A stretch of DNA of 64,000 nucleotides, taken from the NCBI GenBank assembly GCA_964639885.1, contig CAZXEH010000001.1:62001-126000 (forward strand), read 5' to 3'. Both the position numbers and the translations under genes were made by a program. The notes beneath the pieces were generated by a model, which saw only the letters and a program-made list of their open reading frames with translations, had not been told where the DNA came from and made no database searches. Shown piece by piece: positions 49,812-58,607 of the stretch; within the stretch, counting starts at the first letter, position 1; the number at the start of each line of letters is the position of its first letter. This stretch comes from JAGNLA01 sp964639885. Lineage in GTDB: Bacteria; Caldisericota; Caldisericia; JAAYUI01.

Positions 49812-50835
49812 AGAATTTGTCATGTGTCCAAGTGCATCTGGACACGAGAATGAAATATCGGAACTCTACGCCAGGAAAGCCAAGGAAATTGGACTTCACT
49901 CGTGGGTTGACGGCAAGGGAAACGCCTTTGCGAGCTTTGGCAAGATTGATCCTGCAAAAAAGACAGTTCTGATTTCTGGTCATGGCGACGAGGTCGGTGT
50001 TGCTGTTGCCGGTTTCACAGACGATGGTTTTGTGAGGATTTGTGACTGGGCGGGACAGCTTGACCCAAGGATTTTGCCAGGGCAGGAGATTTTCATAAGA
50101 GGCAAGAAGGATGTTCCGGCGATAATTGGCATTCTTCCTCCACACCTTCAAACTGCAGCCTCAGTAAACAAAGTGTTTGAAGTTACAAAGCTCTACGCTG
50201 ACACGGGCATGACTTTGGAAAAGGTGAAGGAGCTTGTGACAATCGGCGATCCAATCTACTTCAAAAAAAGGTTTGTCGAACTCAAAAACGACAGGATCGC
50301 CTGCAATGCCACCGACAACAAGACGGCGCTTGCGATAATGCTTGAAACAGCAAAAAGGCTCATCAGAACAAAGATAGATTTCAATGTTGTCTTTGTCTGC
50401 ACTTCTCAGGAAGAGGTGAATTCAACCGGTGCCAGAAGGGCTTTCCTTGAACTGAAGCCGGATATTGCAATTGCTATCGACGTTCTTCCCGGAGACCAGT
50501 TTGGCTCATCAGGACTACCAACTTACACACCTTTCGGAAAATCTGTCTACATCACAAAAACTCCTTACTCAAGCGAACCAATCATCAAGGCCCTCAAGGA
50601 TGCCGGCTCAAAAGTGAATGTCAAAGCCGAAGTCGCCGCCTATCGCAACTCATACACGGAATCAACATCCTTCTGGATGACAGGGCTTGGTTGTCCAATC
50701 GGCGATATAGGCGTTCCAATCAGGTATCTTCACCAGCCGGTTGAAACCTTCGAGCTTGAGATGCCTCGTCAGTGTGCCCTTCTCCTCTCGGAATTCCTGC
50801 AAACACTCTCACCTGATCTTAAGGAGGTGCTTTGA
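49795..50835 (+). CDS. M42-family metalloaminopeptidase 1
   Basis: A 346-residue M42 (glutamyl aminopeptidase/cellulase-like) peptidase. Metal-site residues are present with some variation: LISGHGDEVGVAV (His), CNATDNKTALA (Asp), CTSQEEVNSTGARRA (catalytic Glu-Glu), IAIDVLPGD (Asp) and IRYLHQPVETFEL (His). These enzymes form 12-subunit tetrahedral particles that trim peptides. ATG 49795 is chosen (MKETLKEFVMCPSASGHENE), with GGAG upstream inside cca. First of three tandem M42 genes. Confidence 0.9.
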   Translation: MKETLKEFVMCPSASGHENEISELYARKAKEIGLHSWVDGKGNAFASFGKIDPAKKTVLISGHGDEVGVAVAGFTDDGFVRICDWAGQLDPRILPGQEIFIRGKKDVPAIIGILPPHLQTAASVNKVFEVTKLYADTGMTLEKVKELVTIGDPIYFKKRFVELKNDRIACNATDNKTALAIMLETAKRLIRTKIDFNVVFVCTSQEEVNSTGARRAFLELKPDIAIAIDVLPGDQFGSSGLPTYTPFGKSVYITKTPYSSEPIIKALKDAGSKVNVKAEVAAYRNSYTESTSFWMTGLGCPIGDIGVPIRYLHQPVETFELEMPRQCALLLSEFLQTLSPDLKEVL

Positions 50836-51863
50836 TGGAATTGCTTGAAAAACTCTCAAACGCATTCGGCGCTCCAGGCCATGAAAAGGAAGTCAAAGAC
50901 ATTCTCATCTCATACTTCAAAGAGAAATTCGGACTTGATCCTGTCGAAGGCGAACATGTCGGCAACCTCACGTTCATAAAACAGGGTAGGCCCGGCAAGC
51001 CAAGGATCATGCTCGATGCTCACCTTGACGAGGTTGGATTTCATGTTTACAGCCACACAAGCGATGGAGACCTGAGGGTTGTTGCTCTGGGTGGAATCGA
51101 TGACAGGGTTCTGCCAAGCAAGTTTGTGCTGGTTGGCAAGGACAAGATTCCCGGTGTGATGGGACTTCTCCCACCACATGACGAGGACTCGGATTTGACA
51201 AAGGTCGCAAAACTCTCAAGCTATGCCGTCGACATCGGGTGTAAGTCAAAGGAAGAGGCTCAGGGACTGGTTCCTATAGGTTCTCCTGTGACCTTCGACA
51301 CGGTTTTTGAACAATGGGGTGATATTGTCAAGGGAAAATCCTTCGATGACCGCGCCGGTTGCTGGGCTATTGCAAAAACATTTGATACAAAGACAGATTG
51401 CACAATCATTGCATCATTTACGATGGGCGAAGAGCTTGGAATGATGGGTGCAAGATACGCCGTCAGACGACACAGGCCCGATCTCGTGATCTGCCTTGAA
51501 GGAACATCGGCAGGCGACACACCTGACGTTGATGGCCACGTTGTCTGCTCACGTATGGGTCATGGCCCGGTCATCACGTTTGAGGACAGGGGAGTGATAA
51601 TCCCAAAGAAAACAAGGCTCCAGCTTGAGAAATGTGCAAACGACAACAAGATACCGTGGCAGTACAAGGGAACGGTTACAGGCGGAACAAACGCTGGACA
51701 GATGCACATGGAAAACGGCGGAATCCCCTGTCTTGTGATTGCGGTTGGGTGCAGGTACATCCACTCGCCGGTCTCTCTTGCTGCAAAGAGCGACCTGGAA
51801 AACACCATCAAACTAACGAAATGCTACCTTGAACAAGTTGACAAGGAAGGAATCTCCCTATGA
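50835..51863 (+). CDS. M42-family metalloaminopeptidase 2
   Basis: A 342-residue canonical member: LDAHLDEVGFHVYS, FDDRAGCWAIA, FTMGEELGMMGARYA, CLEGTSAGD and CRYIHSPVSLAAKSD supply all dinuclear metal ligands and the catalytic glutamate. It starts with ATG 50835, sharing one base with the preceding stop (TGATG), behind AAGGAGG. It overlaps the third gene by four bases, so the three subunits are likely made in step and may co-assemble. Confidence 0.94.
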   Translation: MELLEKLSNAFGAPGHEKEVKDILISYFKEKFGLDPVEGEHVGNLTFIKQGRPGKPRIMLDAHLDEVGFHVYSHTSDGDLRVVALGGIDDRVLPSKFVLVGKDKIPGVMGLLPPHDEDSDLTKVAKLSSYAVDIGCKSKEEAQGLVPIGSPVTFDTVFEQWGDIVKGKSFDDRAGCWAIAKTFDTKTDCTIIASFTMGEELGMMGARYAVRRHRPDLVICLEGTSAGDTPDVDGHVVCSRMGHGPVITFEDRGVIIPKKTRLQLEKCANDNKIPWQYKGTVTGGTNAGQMHMENGGIPCLVIAVGCRYIHSPVSLAAKSDLENTIKLTKCYLEQVDKEGISL

Positions 51864-52837
51864 AAGAAATATTTGGCAAACTGAAAAACATAGCTGCACC
51901 GTCAGGATCGGAAAACCTGCTCATCGACGAGATCGAAAAGATCATCGCCGGAGTTGAAACCAGGCGTGATTTCATGGGCAACCTCATCGCAAGAAAAGAA
52001 GGAACAGGGTCAAAGATTCTCATTGAAACCTCGGTTGACCATGATTCAATCGTTGCAAACCACATCGATGACAACGGCTTTGTGAGATTCTACCCTTCAT
52101 CGGGTTTTGCCGAAAAGGACGTGCTTGGCAGGCAGTTTGTGTTCATGTCCGGCGCAACGGGTTTCGTCGGAACCGAGGAACTTGCCGACGGAAAACCACA
52201 GTTTGCAAAGATGTTCATCGATCTTGGCTGCAAGGACAAGGCATCGGCTGCAAAGCTTGTAACAATTGGCGACCATGCCTGCCTCCCAGCTTCAACAAGA
52301 ATTGAGGGCGAAAGGATCATTGCCACAGGAAATGGCAACATCACAGCTTCAATCCTTGCCACAGTCGCAAAGGAAATTGAGGCCGGAACAAACAATATCG
52401 TTTTTGCGTTCACAGTTCAGGGCAGGATTGGCGGAAGAGGTTCACTGGCTGTACTGACAGGCGAGGAGCCAGACGCAGTAATCAGCATAGATCTGTACCC
52501 AGCAACCGACACCCCGAACCATCCTGACAAAGTGAAAATCGAGCTTGATGCTGGCCCGGTACTCGTCATTGCCGGCAACGGAGTCTTCAGAAGCAAGGCA
52601 ATTGTCGATGCGGTCAAGAGCGTTGCCCATTCGTCAAATATCCCGCTTCAGCTTGCTGTCAACGACAGATATGACATCAAAGAGGCCAGACTTGGGACAG
52701 CCGTGAAAGCTGCGCCGATGGCCACGATTGCGCTTCCGGCAAGAAAGTATGGCGAGGGCATTGTCTGTTCACTAAAGGACGCACTCCATCTTTCAAAGCT
52801 TGTTCAGAAAGTTAGCGTAAAAAAACTCCTGAAATAG
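51860..52837 (+). CDS. M42-like protein without metal site (pseudo-peptidase)
   Basis: A 325-residue paralogue of the two upstream genes: same opening (LKNIAAPSGSENLLIDEIE), same order of segments. The catalytic places differ: the HxD segment reads IETSVDHDSIV, the DDRAG segment TGNGNITAS, the EE segment TVQGRIGGRG, and the final His segment RKYGEGIVCS; only IDLYPATD keeps an acidic ligand. It should therefore be inactive as a peptidase. A structural or regulatory subunit of a mixed M42 particle is the simplest idea. ATGA overlap with the gene before. Confidence 0.85.
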   Translation: MKEIFGKLKNIAAPSGSENLLIDEIEKIIAGVETRRDFMGNLIARKEGTGSKILIETSVDHDSIVANHIDDNGFVRFYPSSGFAEKDVLGRQFVFMSGATGFVGTEELADGKPQFAKMFIDLGCKDKASAAKLVTIGDHACLPASTRIEGERIIATGNGNITASILATVAKEIEAGTNNIVFAFTVQGRIGGRGSLAVLTGEEPDAVISIDLYPATDTPNHPDKVKIELDAGPVLVIAGNGVFRSKAIVDAVKSVAHSSNIPLQLAVNDRYDIKEARLGTAVKAAPMATIALPARKYGEGIVCSLKDALHLSKLVQKVSVKKLLK

Positions 52838-52865
52838 TTGAATTTAACTTGACCGAATCTAAACT
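52838..52865 (+). promoter_or_regulatory. Promoter of gcvT-transketolase genes
   Basis: TTGAAT (52838-52843), a 16-base spacer and TAAACT (52860-52865), with a leader containing CAGGAGG before ATG 52891. It begins directly after the stop codon of the third M42 gene. Confidence 0.55.
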
Positions 52866-52890
52866 TTCATTTGGTCAGGAGGACTAGAAA

Positions 52891-53991
52891 ATGAAAAGAA
52901 CACCGCTTTATGAGAAACATGTTGCACTAGGCGCAAAGATTGTTGAATTCGCCGGTTACGAGATGCCGATCCAGTACACTTCCATCCTTGACGAACACAA
53001 AACAGTCAGGGAAGCAGTTGGTATTTTTGACGTCTCCCACATGGGCGAAGTCGAGATCAACGGCAAAGATGCCGTAAAACTTGCAGAAAAGCTCTTTACA
53101 AACTCCGTGGCAACAATGAAGCCGGGAGAAGCTGAATACACGGCAATGATCAAGGAAGACGGCGGAGAACTCGACGATCTCTTTATCCACTACGTCAGTG
53201 AAGACCGCATTTTCCTGGTTGTTAACGCTTCAAACGCGGACAAGGATTTTGCCTGGATGAAGAAGCATGAGATGCCGAATGCAAAGGTTACGAATCACAG
53301 CGACGAGTGGGCTGAAATGGCTGTCCAGGGTCCAAAGGCTGCTGATGTGATCGCAAAGATCACAAACTTCAACGCTCCGTGCCTTCCGTATTTCCACTTC
53401 AAGTTCGACAAGGTCGCTGGCTTTGATGCAATGATTGCCAGAACCGGCTACACCGGTGAAGATGGATATGAAATCTACGTCAAGAATGCCGATGCTCCGA
53501 AGGTTTGGGATGCAATCATGGCTGCAGGCAAGGAATTTGGAATCAAGCCAATCGGCCTTGGCGCAAGAGATACTCTCAGGTTTGAGGTTTGCTACTGGCT
53601 TTATGGCAACGAGATGGATGAAACAATCAATCCTCTTGAAGCAGGACAGAAATTTGTCGTGAAGTTTGAAAAGGACTTCATTGGCAAGGAAGCTCTGCTC
53701 AAGGCTCAGGAAGCCGGCATAAACGTGAAGCTCGTCTGCCTGAAGATGACCGAAGAGGGCGGAATCCCAAGATCACACTTCAAAGTCTTTGATGGCGACA
53801 AGGAAATCGGCCACACAACATCAGGCGGACCACTCCTTACAGTCGGTTACATCGGAGCAATGGCCTATGTTCCAACCTCATACAAGATCGGCGCAAAGGT
53901 GCAAGTCGAAGTCAGAGGCAAAAAGCTCAATGCAGAAATCATAAAAAAGCCGTTCTACAAAGGAACGTCGGGACAGGTGAGGGAAAGCTGA
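52891..53991 (+). CDS. gcvT: Glycine cleavage system T protein (aminomethyltransferase)
   Basis: The 366-residue folate enzyme transfers the aminomethyl carbon from H protein to tetrahydrofolate. Motifs: RTPLYEKHVALGAKIVEFAG, GIFDVSHMGE, EDGGELDDLFIHY (folate-binding Asp), RTGYTGEDGYEIY and GLGARDTLRFEVCYWLYGNE. gcvH, gcvP and lpd are not in the window. Strong SD (GGAGG). Three bases separate it from the transketolase gene, an unusual partner. Confidence 0.96.
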   Translation: MKRTPLYEKHVALGAKIVEFAGYEMPIQYTSILDEHKTVREAVGIFDVSHMGEVEINGKDAVKLAEKLFTNSVATMKPGEAEYTAMIKEDGGELDDLFIHYVSEDRIFLVVNASNADKDFAWMKKHEMPNAKVTNHSDEWAEMAVQGPKAADVIAKITNFNAPCLPYFHFKFDKVAGFDAMIARTGYTGEDGYEIYVKNADAPKVWDAIMAAGKEFGIKPIGLGARDTLRFEVCYWLYGNEMDETINPLEAGQKFVVKFEKDFIGKEALLKAQEAGINVKLVCLKMTEEGGIPRSHFKVFDGDKEIGHTTSGGPLLTVGYIGAMAYVPTSYKIGAKVQVEVRGKKLNAEIIKKPFYKGTSGQVRES

Positions 53992-53993
53992 AA

Positions 53994-54800
53994 ATGGCAG
54001 AAAACCTTGAAGCAGTTGCAAAGCAGATCAGACGCGACATCATCTCAATGACACAGTCGGCCGGTTCAGGCCATCCGGGTGGATCGCTGTCGGCTACGGA
54101 TTTGATGACCGTTCTCTACTTCGAGTCGGCAAACATTGATCCAAAGAAGCCGGACTGGGAAGACAGGGACAGGGTCATTTTCTCCAAAGCCCATGTCACA
54201 CCGCTGATCTATTCTGTGCTTGCAAGACGTGGTTTCTGTGATCCGGCAATTCTGCCAGGATTTCGGAAACTCGGCTCACCGCTTCAGGGACATCCTCACA
54301 TCAATTGCATTCCGGGAATCGAATCATCAGGCGGTTCACTTGGACAAGGCATCTCTGTTGCCCTTGGCATCGCGCTTTCAGGCAAACTGGACAAAAAGCC
54401 ATGGCGTGTCTGGTGTGTGCTTGGTGATGGCGAGCTTCAGGAAGGCCAGGTTTGGGAAGCGTTTATGGCTGCAGCCCACTACAAGGCTGACAATCTTGTG
54501 GCAATCATCGACAAGAACGGCCTTGAAATCGATGGGTCGACGAAGGATGTCATGAACATCGACCCTTTGGCTGATAAAGTCAGGGCTTTCGGCTGGGAAG
54601 TTATCGAGATAGACGGCCACAGCTACGCCCAGATCAAGGAAGCATTTGACAAGGCAAAAAAAACAAGCGGCAAACCGGTTGCAATCATAGCAAACACGGT
54701 TAAGGGCAAGGGTGTGTCGTTCATGGAAAACAACGTGAACTGGCACGGCAAGGCTCCGTCAAAGGATGAAGCGGAAAAAGCCCTCTCGGAGCTGGCGTAA
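53994..54800 (+). CDS. Transketolase, N-terminal (TPP-binding) subunit
   Basis: A 268-residue half-transketolase with SAGSGHPGGSLSATDLMTVL, VIFSKAHVTPLIYSVLARRG, and the TPP motif GDGELQEGQVWEAF...NLVAIIDKNGL. In split transketolases the C-terminal half is encoded by the next gene; here a strong terminator follows 16 bases later and no partner is seen. The second half may be encoded elsewhere, or the protein may pair with another pyrimidine-binding subunit. Confidence 0.93.
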   Translation: MAENLEAVAKQIRRDIISMTQSAGSGHPGGSLSATDLMTVLYFESANIDPKKPDWEDRDRVIFSKAHVTPLIYSVLARRGFCDPAILPGFRKLGSPLQGHPHINCIPGIESSGGSLGQGISVALGIALSGKLDKKPWRVWCVLGDGELQEGQVWEAFMAAAHYKADNLVAIIDKNGLEIDGSTKDVMNIDPLADKVRAFGWEVIEIDGHSYAQIKEAFDKAKKTSGKPVAIIANTVKGKGVSFMENNVNWHGKAPSKDEAEKALSELA

Positions 54801-54816
54801 ACATTAGTCTTCAATT

Positions 54817-54843
54817 AAACCGCCGTTATGCCAACGGCGGTTT
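54817..54843 (+). terminator. Terminator after the transketolase gene
   Basis: An 11-bp perfect stem, AAACCGCCGTT / AACGGCGGTTT, with loop ATGCC and a T-rich tail. The next ~170 bases before the lipoprotein gene show no other feature. Confidence 0.9.
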
Positions 54844-55011
54844 TTCTTTTTCATAGATAGCATTATTATTGGGGAACACTATCTTTTGCTTGGTTGTTTG
54901 ATTAAATAGAAATCTGTTTTCCTAACCATCCCTTTCCGCAATGTTTCCGAAACCGTCTGTTTTTTCTTTACCCACAGTCACTAAACTGACAAAAACTCTG
55001 GAGGTGGCGGT

Positions 55012-55494
55012 GTGAAGAAGGGGATTTTAGGGCACTTGGTTATCATTGCTGTGCTGGGAGCGACATCATGCAGAACCAGAACCGAGAATGTGATGAAAAA
55101 TGTTGAAATCAAACAGATCGGTCTCAGGTTCACCATTCCCGAAAGCTGGAAACACCGTTATTTTGATTACACCCTTCACAATGTTGTTCCTCCTCACCTT
55201 GAGATCAGTGACAATTTCACTACAAACCACATCCTTTTCAACTCCCAGTCAGGAAAGATGGAAGTCGAGCTCTCGGAAGATGGTTTCTGGATCAGTGTTT
55301 CAAAGCTCGGAAAAATTGCTGATGGCGAGCTCTATTCTTCTGGCAACAATGAGTACATCGTCTCGGTCGACGACCCGGAGAACTGGATTCTCCAGAATTC
55401 TCTTTACGGCATCAGGGTTGACATAAGACGGGCTGACCACTCTCACGATACTGAGTTTGAAGAGTTCCTCGGCTCAATTTCGCGGGTGCCTTGA
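55012..55494 (+). CDS. Hypothetical exported protein, probable lipoprotein
   Basis: 160 residues beginning MKKGILGHLVIIAVLGATSCRT; ATSC is an acceptable but not ideal lipobox. The remainder (IGLRFTIPESWKHRYF, ISVSKLGKIADGELYSSGNNEY, DPENWIL) looks like a small beta-rich exported domain; no family recognised. GTG start with GGAGGTGGCG site. Followed 35 bases later by the membrane-anchored nuclease gene, which has its own promoter. Confidence 0.7.
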   Translation: MKKGILGHLVIIAVLGATSCRTRTENVMKNVEIKQIGLRFTIPESWKHRYFDYTLHNVVPPHLEISDNFTTNHILFNSQSGKMEVELSEDGFWISVSKLGKIADGELYSSGNNEYIVSVDDPENWILQNSLYGIRVDIRRADHSHDTEFEEFLGSISRVP

Positions 55495-55519
55495 CAAATT
55501 GAAAGTGACCGGCTAGTGT
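55491..55519 (+). promoter_or_regulatory. Promoter of the nuclease gene
   Basis: TTGACA (55491-55496), overlapping the end of the lipoprotein gene, a 17-base spacer and TAGTGT (55514-55519), ten bases before ATG 55530, with no ribosome-binding site. The leader would be at most a few bases. Confidence 0.45.
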
Positions 55520-55529
55520 CAAAGCTGGT

Positions 55530-56543
55530 ATGAGGGAATATTTTTCAAGTCTGGCAAATCAAAAGGGTCGCTGGTTTCTGATTGGTGTTGCATTGATATT
55601 GCTTGTTACCTCGTTTGTGGGTGGCATGAAGGTTGGCAAATTCAGTGACAGTGCGAGTGTTCCGGTTTTTTCACCAGACCCCGACTGGTTCATGACCACA
55701 CTTAAAAAGGTTCAGCCGACAGTTTATGAAATATCAAAAGTCATTGAGGTTGTTGACGGTGACACCTTCAAGGCTGACCTTTCGCGGTTTGGCCGTGTCG
55801 AAGAGAAGAGCGTTAAAATCAGACTTGCTGGCGTTAACTCTCCTGAGAGGTTCGATCAGAATTGCTGGAAAGAAGCAAAAGATTTCACCTATGGCTGGCT
55901 CACAGGTGGTGGAAAGGTGTTTGTCGAAACCTGGGGCAAGGACACATACGGCAACCGTCCAGTAGGCTTCGTTTACCGGCAGGAGCCGTTCAAATCACTG
56001 GAATATGATCTGGTGAGAAACGGTTTTGCCCTTCCTTGTCTTGGTTACCTGAAAAGTCAGGTAAGTTCAGAAAAATTCCAGAATCAGCAGAAAATGATCA
56101 TGGAAGCATCGGCTCTTTCCCAAAAGGATGCAACCAAAAAGACTGACAGCGTCTGGGCAAAGGCGATGTTGCCTGTTTCCCTGACAGTCGTACCAAACAC
56201 ACCTGGCAAGTCAAACGCAAATGGGGACAGCATTATCATCGGATTGAACGATGCAAGCCAAGCCATTGACCTCACCGGTTTCTCGGTCATGGATGAGTCG
56301 TCGCAACCAGATCACCGGTTTTATCTGCCACACTTCGTGCTTGACAAAAACATGAAATCCCTGACCATCTATATCGGAACCTCAAAAGATTCTGGCTGGA
56401 TAGCAAGTTCTGGGAATAAACTGTTTGCGATGTCGGCAGGTGACTGGATCAACGACACTGGAGACACTGTTTATTTGAGAGATAGCAGCAGAAGAGTCGT
56501 TGCTTATATCAATTATGACTCAAAAAAGAAGACAAATAACTAA
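55530..56543 (+). CDS. Membrane-anchored thermonuclease-like protein with lamin-tail domain
   Basis: 337 residues: an N-terminal membrane helix (RWFLIGVALILLVTSFVGGM), then a staphylococcal-nuclease-like OB fold (VIEVVDGDTFKADL, VKIRLAGVNSPERFDQ, KDTYGNRPVGFVYRQ), and a C-terminal lamin-tail (LTD) domain (IIIGLNDASQAIDLTGFSVMDE, DWINDTGDTVYLRD). SNase cleaves DNA or RNA with Ca2+. The catalytic Arg of the first motif and the Glu of SPE are present; the second Arg appears shifted by one because of an inserted Asn (YGNRP rather than YGRP). The domain probably faces outwards and could serve nutrient or defence roles; activity is uncertain. Confidence 0.85.
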   Translation: MREYFSSLANQKGRWFLIGVALILLVTSFVGGMKVGKFSDSASVPVFSPDPDWFMTTLKKVQPTVYEISKVIEVVDGDTFKADLSRFGRVEEKSVKIRLAGVNSPERFDQNCWKEAKDFTYGWLTGGGKVFVETWGKDTYGNRPVGFVYRQEPFKSLEYDLVRNGFALPCLGYLKSQVSSEKFQNQQKMIMEASALSQKDATKKTDSVWAKAMLPVSLTVVPNTPGKSNANGDSIIIGLNDASQAIDLTGFSVMDESSQPDHRFYLPHFVLDKNMKSLTIYIGTSKDSGWIASSGNKLFAMSAGDWINDTGDTVYLRDSSRRVVAYINYDSKKKTNN

Positions 56544-56546
56544 ATG

Positions 56547-58607
56547 TCACTTCTTATTGCTAATTCTCTTCTTATATAACCAATTGATTGGAAAAGCCAA
56601 TATAATGATCAATAAAGCAGCAATAAGCAATATATACTTATATTTGCCTATATCATTATCCATTATTGACTTTTCAGCATTATAACCTTTGTTTTGATCA
56701 CTAAAAGTGACATCTGATGGTTTTTCAGCAAATTTGATTACAAATATCACTGAACCTTTGGAATTATCAGTATTGCCTACGAAAGAGGCGTATTTTGTCC
56801 CAAGCTCTTTCATCCTGTCGTACTCGGCCTGGCTCTCGAAAAGCAGCTTCTGAGTGTCGTCTATTGCCTGTTTGACTTTCTCGGAACCACCGGCTTTTTC
56901 AACGGTCGACTTCAAGGAATCCATTGTCTGGCTGAGTTTCTTGGTGTCAGGCATTGTGTCAAGCTGATGCTTGAAATCTGAGATCATCTTTTTCATCTCT
57001 GATTGCGGAGGCACGGTCATTCCATTGAATTTTCCGCCTGCAACCAATAGTTTCAATCCATCAACAGCCGATCCGAGCTGTTTTGGTATGTCGGCAAACG
57101 GTGGCACGGTTTGCCCCTGGAATTTTCCGCCATCGACGATGAGTTTCAGGCCGTCGCTGATGTTTTTCAGACCATCAACGGTTGTGCTGATACCGGGAAG
57201 CTTCTGTCCCATAATTGTTCCGCCCTCGGAAAGGGCCGTTAGTGTGTCGCCAAGGAGCTGCATCTGTTCGGGCAGGCTTGAAATCGAAGGCACGGTTTTA
57301 CCGCCAATGGTGCCGCCATCAATCATGGTTTTGAGATTCGATGAAACTTTGTCTGCGTCGGTCTTTACTGGGTCAATCTTGTCGTAAGCCGATTTTCTCA
57401 GCTTCTCAAGTTCGTCAAGTTTTGAAATGAGTGCCGCATCTGTTATTTGCGACTTGATTTGCTTGATCAGATCGGTCATGTCTTCGAGGTTGGTTTTGAT
57501 TGTGAACAGCTGTCTTGAAACTTTTGAAGCCGTGTCGGAGGTGGTTTTGAGGGAATCAACGGTTGCATCTATCCCGCCAGCGTTTGCATCGAACTGGCTC
57601 TTCATCGTGTCGATAACCTGTTTGTGACCGTCAGAAAGCTGCTTCAGTCCATCAACTCCATCCTCCATGGTTTTAAGGTTTGTCGCATAGTTGGCCAGGA
57701 GTTTTGAAAGGCCACCAAGACCAGAATTGGCCGTGTCAACTGCTGTTTTGACACCATCGAGAAGCTGGGTAAGTTGATCGATGTTTTTTGATGCTTCCTT
57801 TGAGTCGAAGTCAAACTTGATGTCAAGCATGTTGAAAAGATCGGCGTTTCCGCCAAAACTTCCGAGGATGTCGATTGTGCTCTGGTCGATGGAAGGAAGT
57901 TCAATCGAGGGGGCAATGGGCATGATCGAAATCTGGAGTGGTGGAAGTTTCAGACTCTTTGACCTGATTGTGAAATTCACCTTTGCGTCTGGTTTCGGAA
58001 ATGCCGTCCAGATGTATCTCGAGGTTCCGCCAACGGTCATTGGCATCGCAGAATCGCCCTTGATCTCGTCATAATCACCGATGTCGATGGAAAGCTGAAC
58101 CATGATTGTCATTGGGTAGTAAACGGTTTTTGTCTCGGAAACTTTTCCTGAACCGGTCTCCCAGGAAAGGGTTTCCTGGCTTGAAAGGTGGTTTGTAAAA
58201 GAAAGACCGACTTCAAGGCTGCCATTTCCCTTGACCTGCTCGGGAGTCACCGGTTTTCCATCGAGTTTGAGATCGACTTTGATTGAAACGGGCAGTTCCT
58301 TTTTGGTCTTGCCGGTGTAGAAGATGTCCTGTGTTCCGTCAGCGTCCCAGGTGAGGTTTGAGCCGTCCTGTTTAGGCTGGGTTTTTGAATCCAGGACTGT
58401 GACATTTTCAAGGTCTGGCGTGTCTTTGATCGACACCTTCCCTTCGCCTTCGACCCTGATCCAGTTGACTACGGATGTTTCTGTTGGTTTGCCTGTCCAG
58501 TCGGCGATGGTGTAAACAGTCTGGGTTCTTTCAACTAGTGGGGCTGCAACTACTGGAATTATCTGGAATGCAATGATCGCCAGTGCAACAAGTGACAGTT
58601 TACGCAT
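56547..58607 (-). CDS. Exported coiled-coil protein with C-terminal membrane helix, partner of the MMPL exporter
   Basis: The 686-residue product has a signal peptide (MRKLSLVALAIIAF...), a beta-rich N-terminal ~250 residues, a long helical region like YhgE/Pip-type proteins (LSKLLANYATNLKTMEDGVDGLKQLSDGH) and a C-terminal helix with a KKRISNKK tail. Within the helical part four copies of a G-G-[TK]-[IF]-x-G-x-x-[VL]-P segment recur every 35-40 residues (DGGTIGGKTVP, EGGTIMGQKLP, DGGKFQGQTVP, AGGKFNGMTVP). It overlaps the MMPL gene by eight bases. ATG 58607 behind AGGAGAAG is chosen. Role in export or envelope contact is inferred. Confidence 0.75.
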   Translation of the reverse strand: MRKLSLVALAIIAFQIIPVVAAPLVERTQTVYTIADWTGKPTETSVVNWIRVEGEGKVSIKDTPDLENVTVLDSKTQPKQDGSNLTWDADGTQDIFYTGKTKKELPVSIKVDLKLDGKPVTPEQVKGNGSLEVGLSFTNHLSSQETLSWETGSGKVSETKTVYYPMTIMVQLSIDIGDYDEIKGDSAMPMTVGGTSRYIWTAFPKPDAKVNFTIRSKSLKLPPLQISIMPIAPSIELPSIDQSTIDILGSFGGNADLFNMLDIKFDFDSKEASKNIDQLTQLLDGVKTAVDTANSGLGGLSKLLANYATNLKTMEDGVDGLKQLSDGHKQVIDTMKSQFDANAGGIDATVDSLKTTSDTASKVSRQLFTIKTNLEDMTDLIKQIKSQITDAALISKLDELEKLRKSAYDKIDPVKTDADKVSSNLKTMIDGGTIGGKTVPSISSLPEQMQLLGDTLTALSEGGTIMGQKLPGISTTVDGLKNISDGLKLIVDGGKFQGQTVPPFADIPKQLGSAVDGLKLLVAGGKFNGMTVPPQSEMKKMISDFKHQLDTMPDTKKLSQTMDSLKSTVEKAGGSEKVKQAIDDTQKLLFESQAEYDRMKELGTKYASFVGNTDNSKGSVIFVIKFAEKPSDVTFSDQNKGYNAEKSIMDNDIGKYKYILLIAALLIIILAFPINWLYKKRISNKK

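Noticed and set aside
52838..52890. Glycine riboswitch upstream of gcvT
   Set aside because: The leader is too short (about 25 bases after the predicted start) and shows no glycine-aptamer core.
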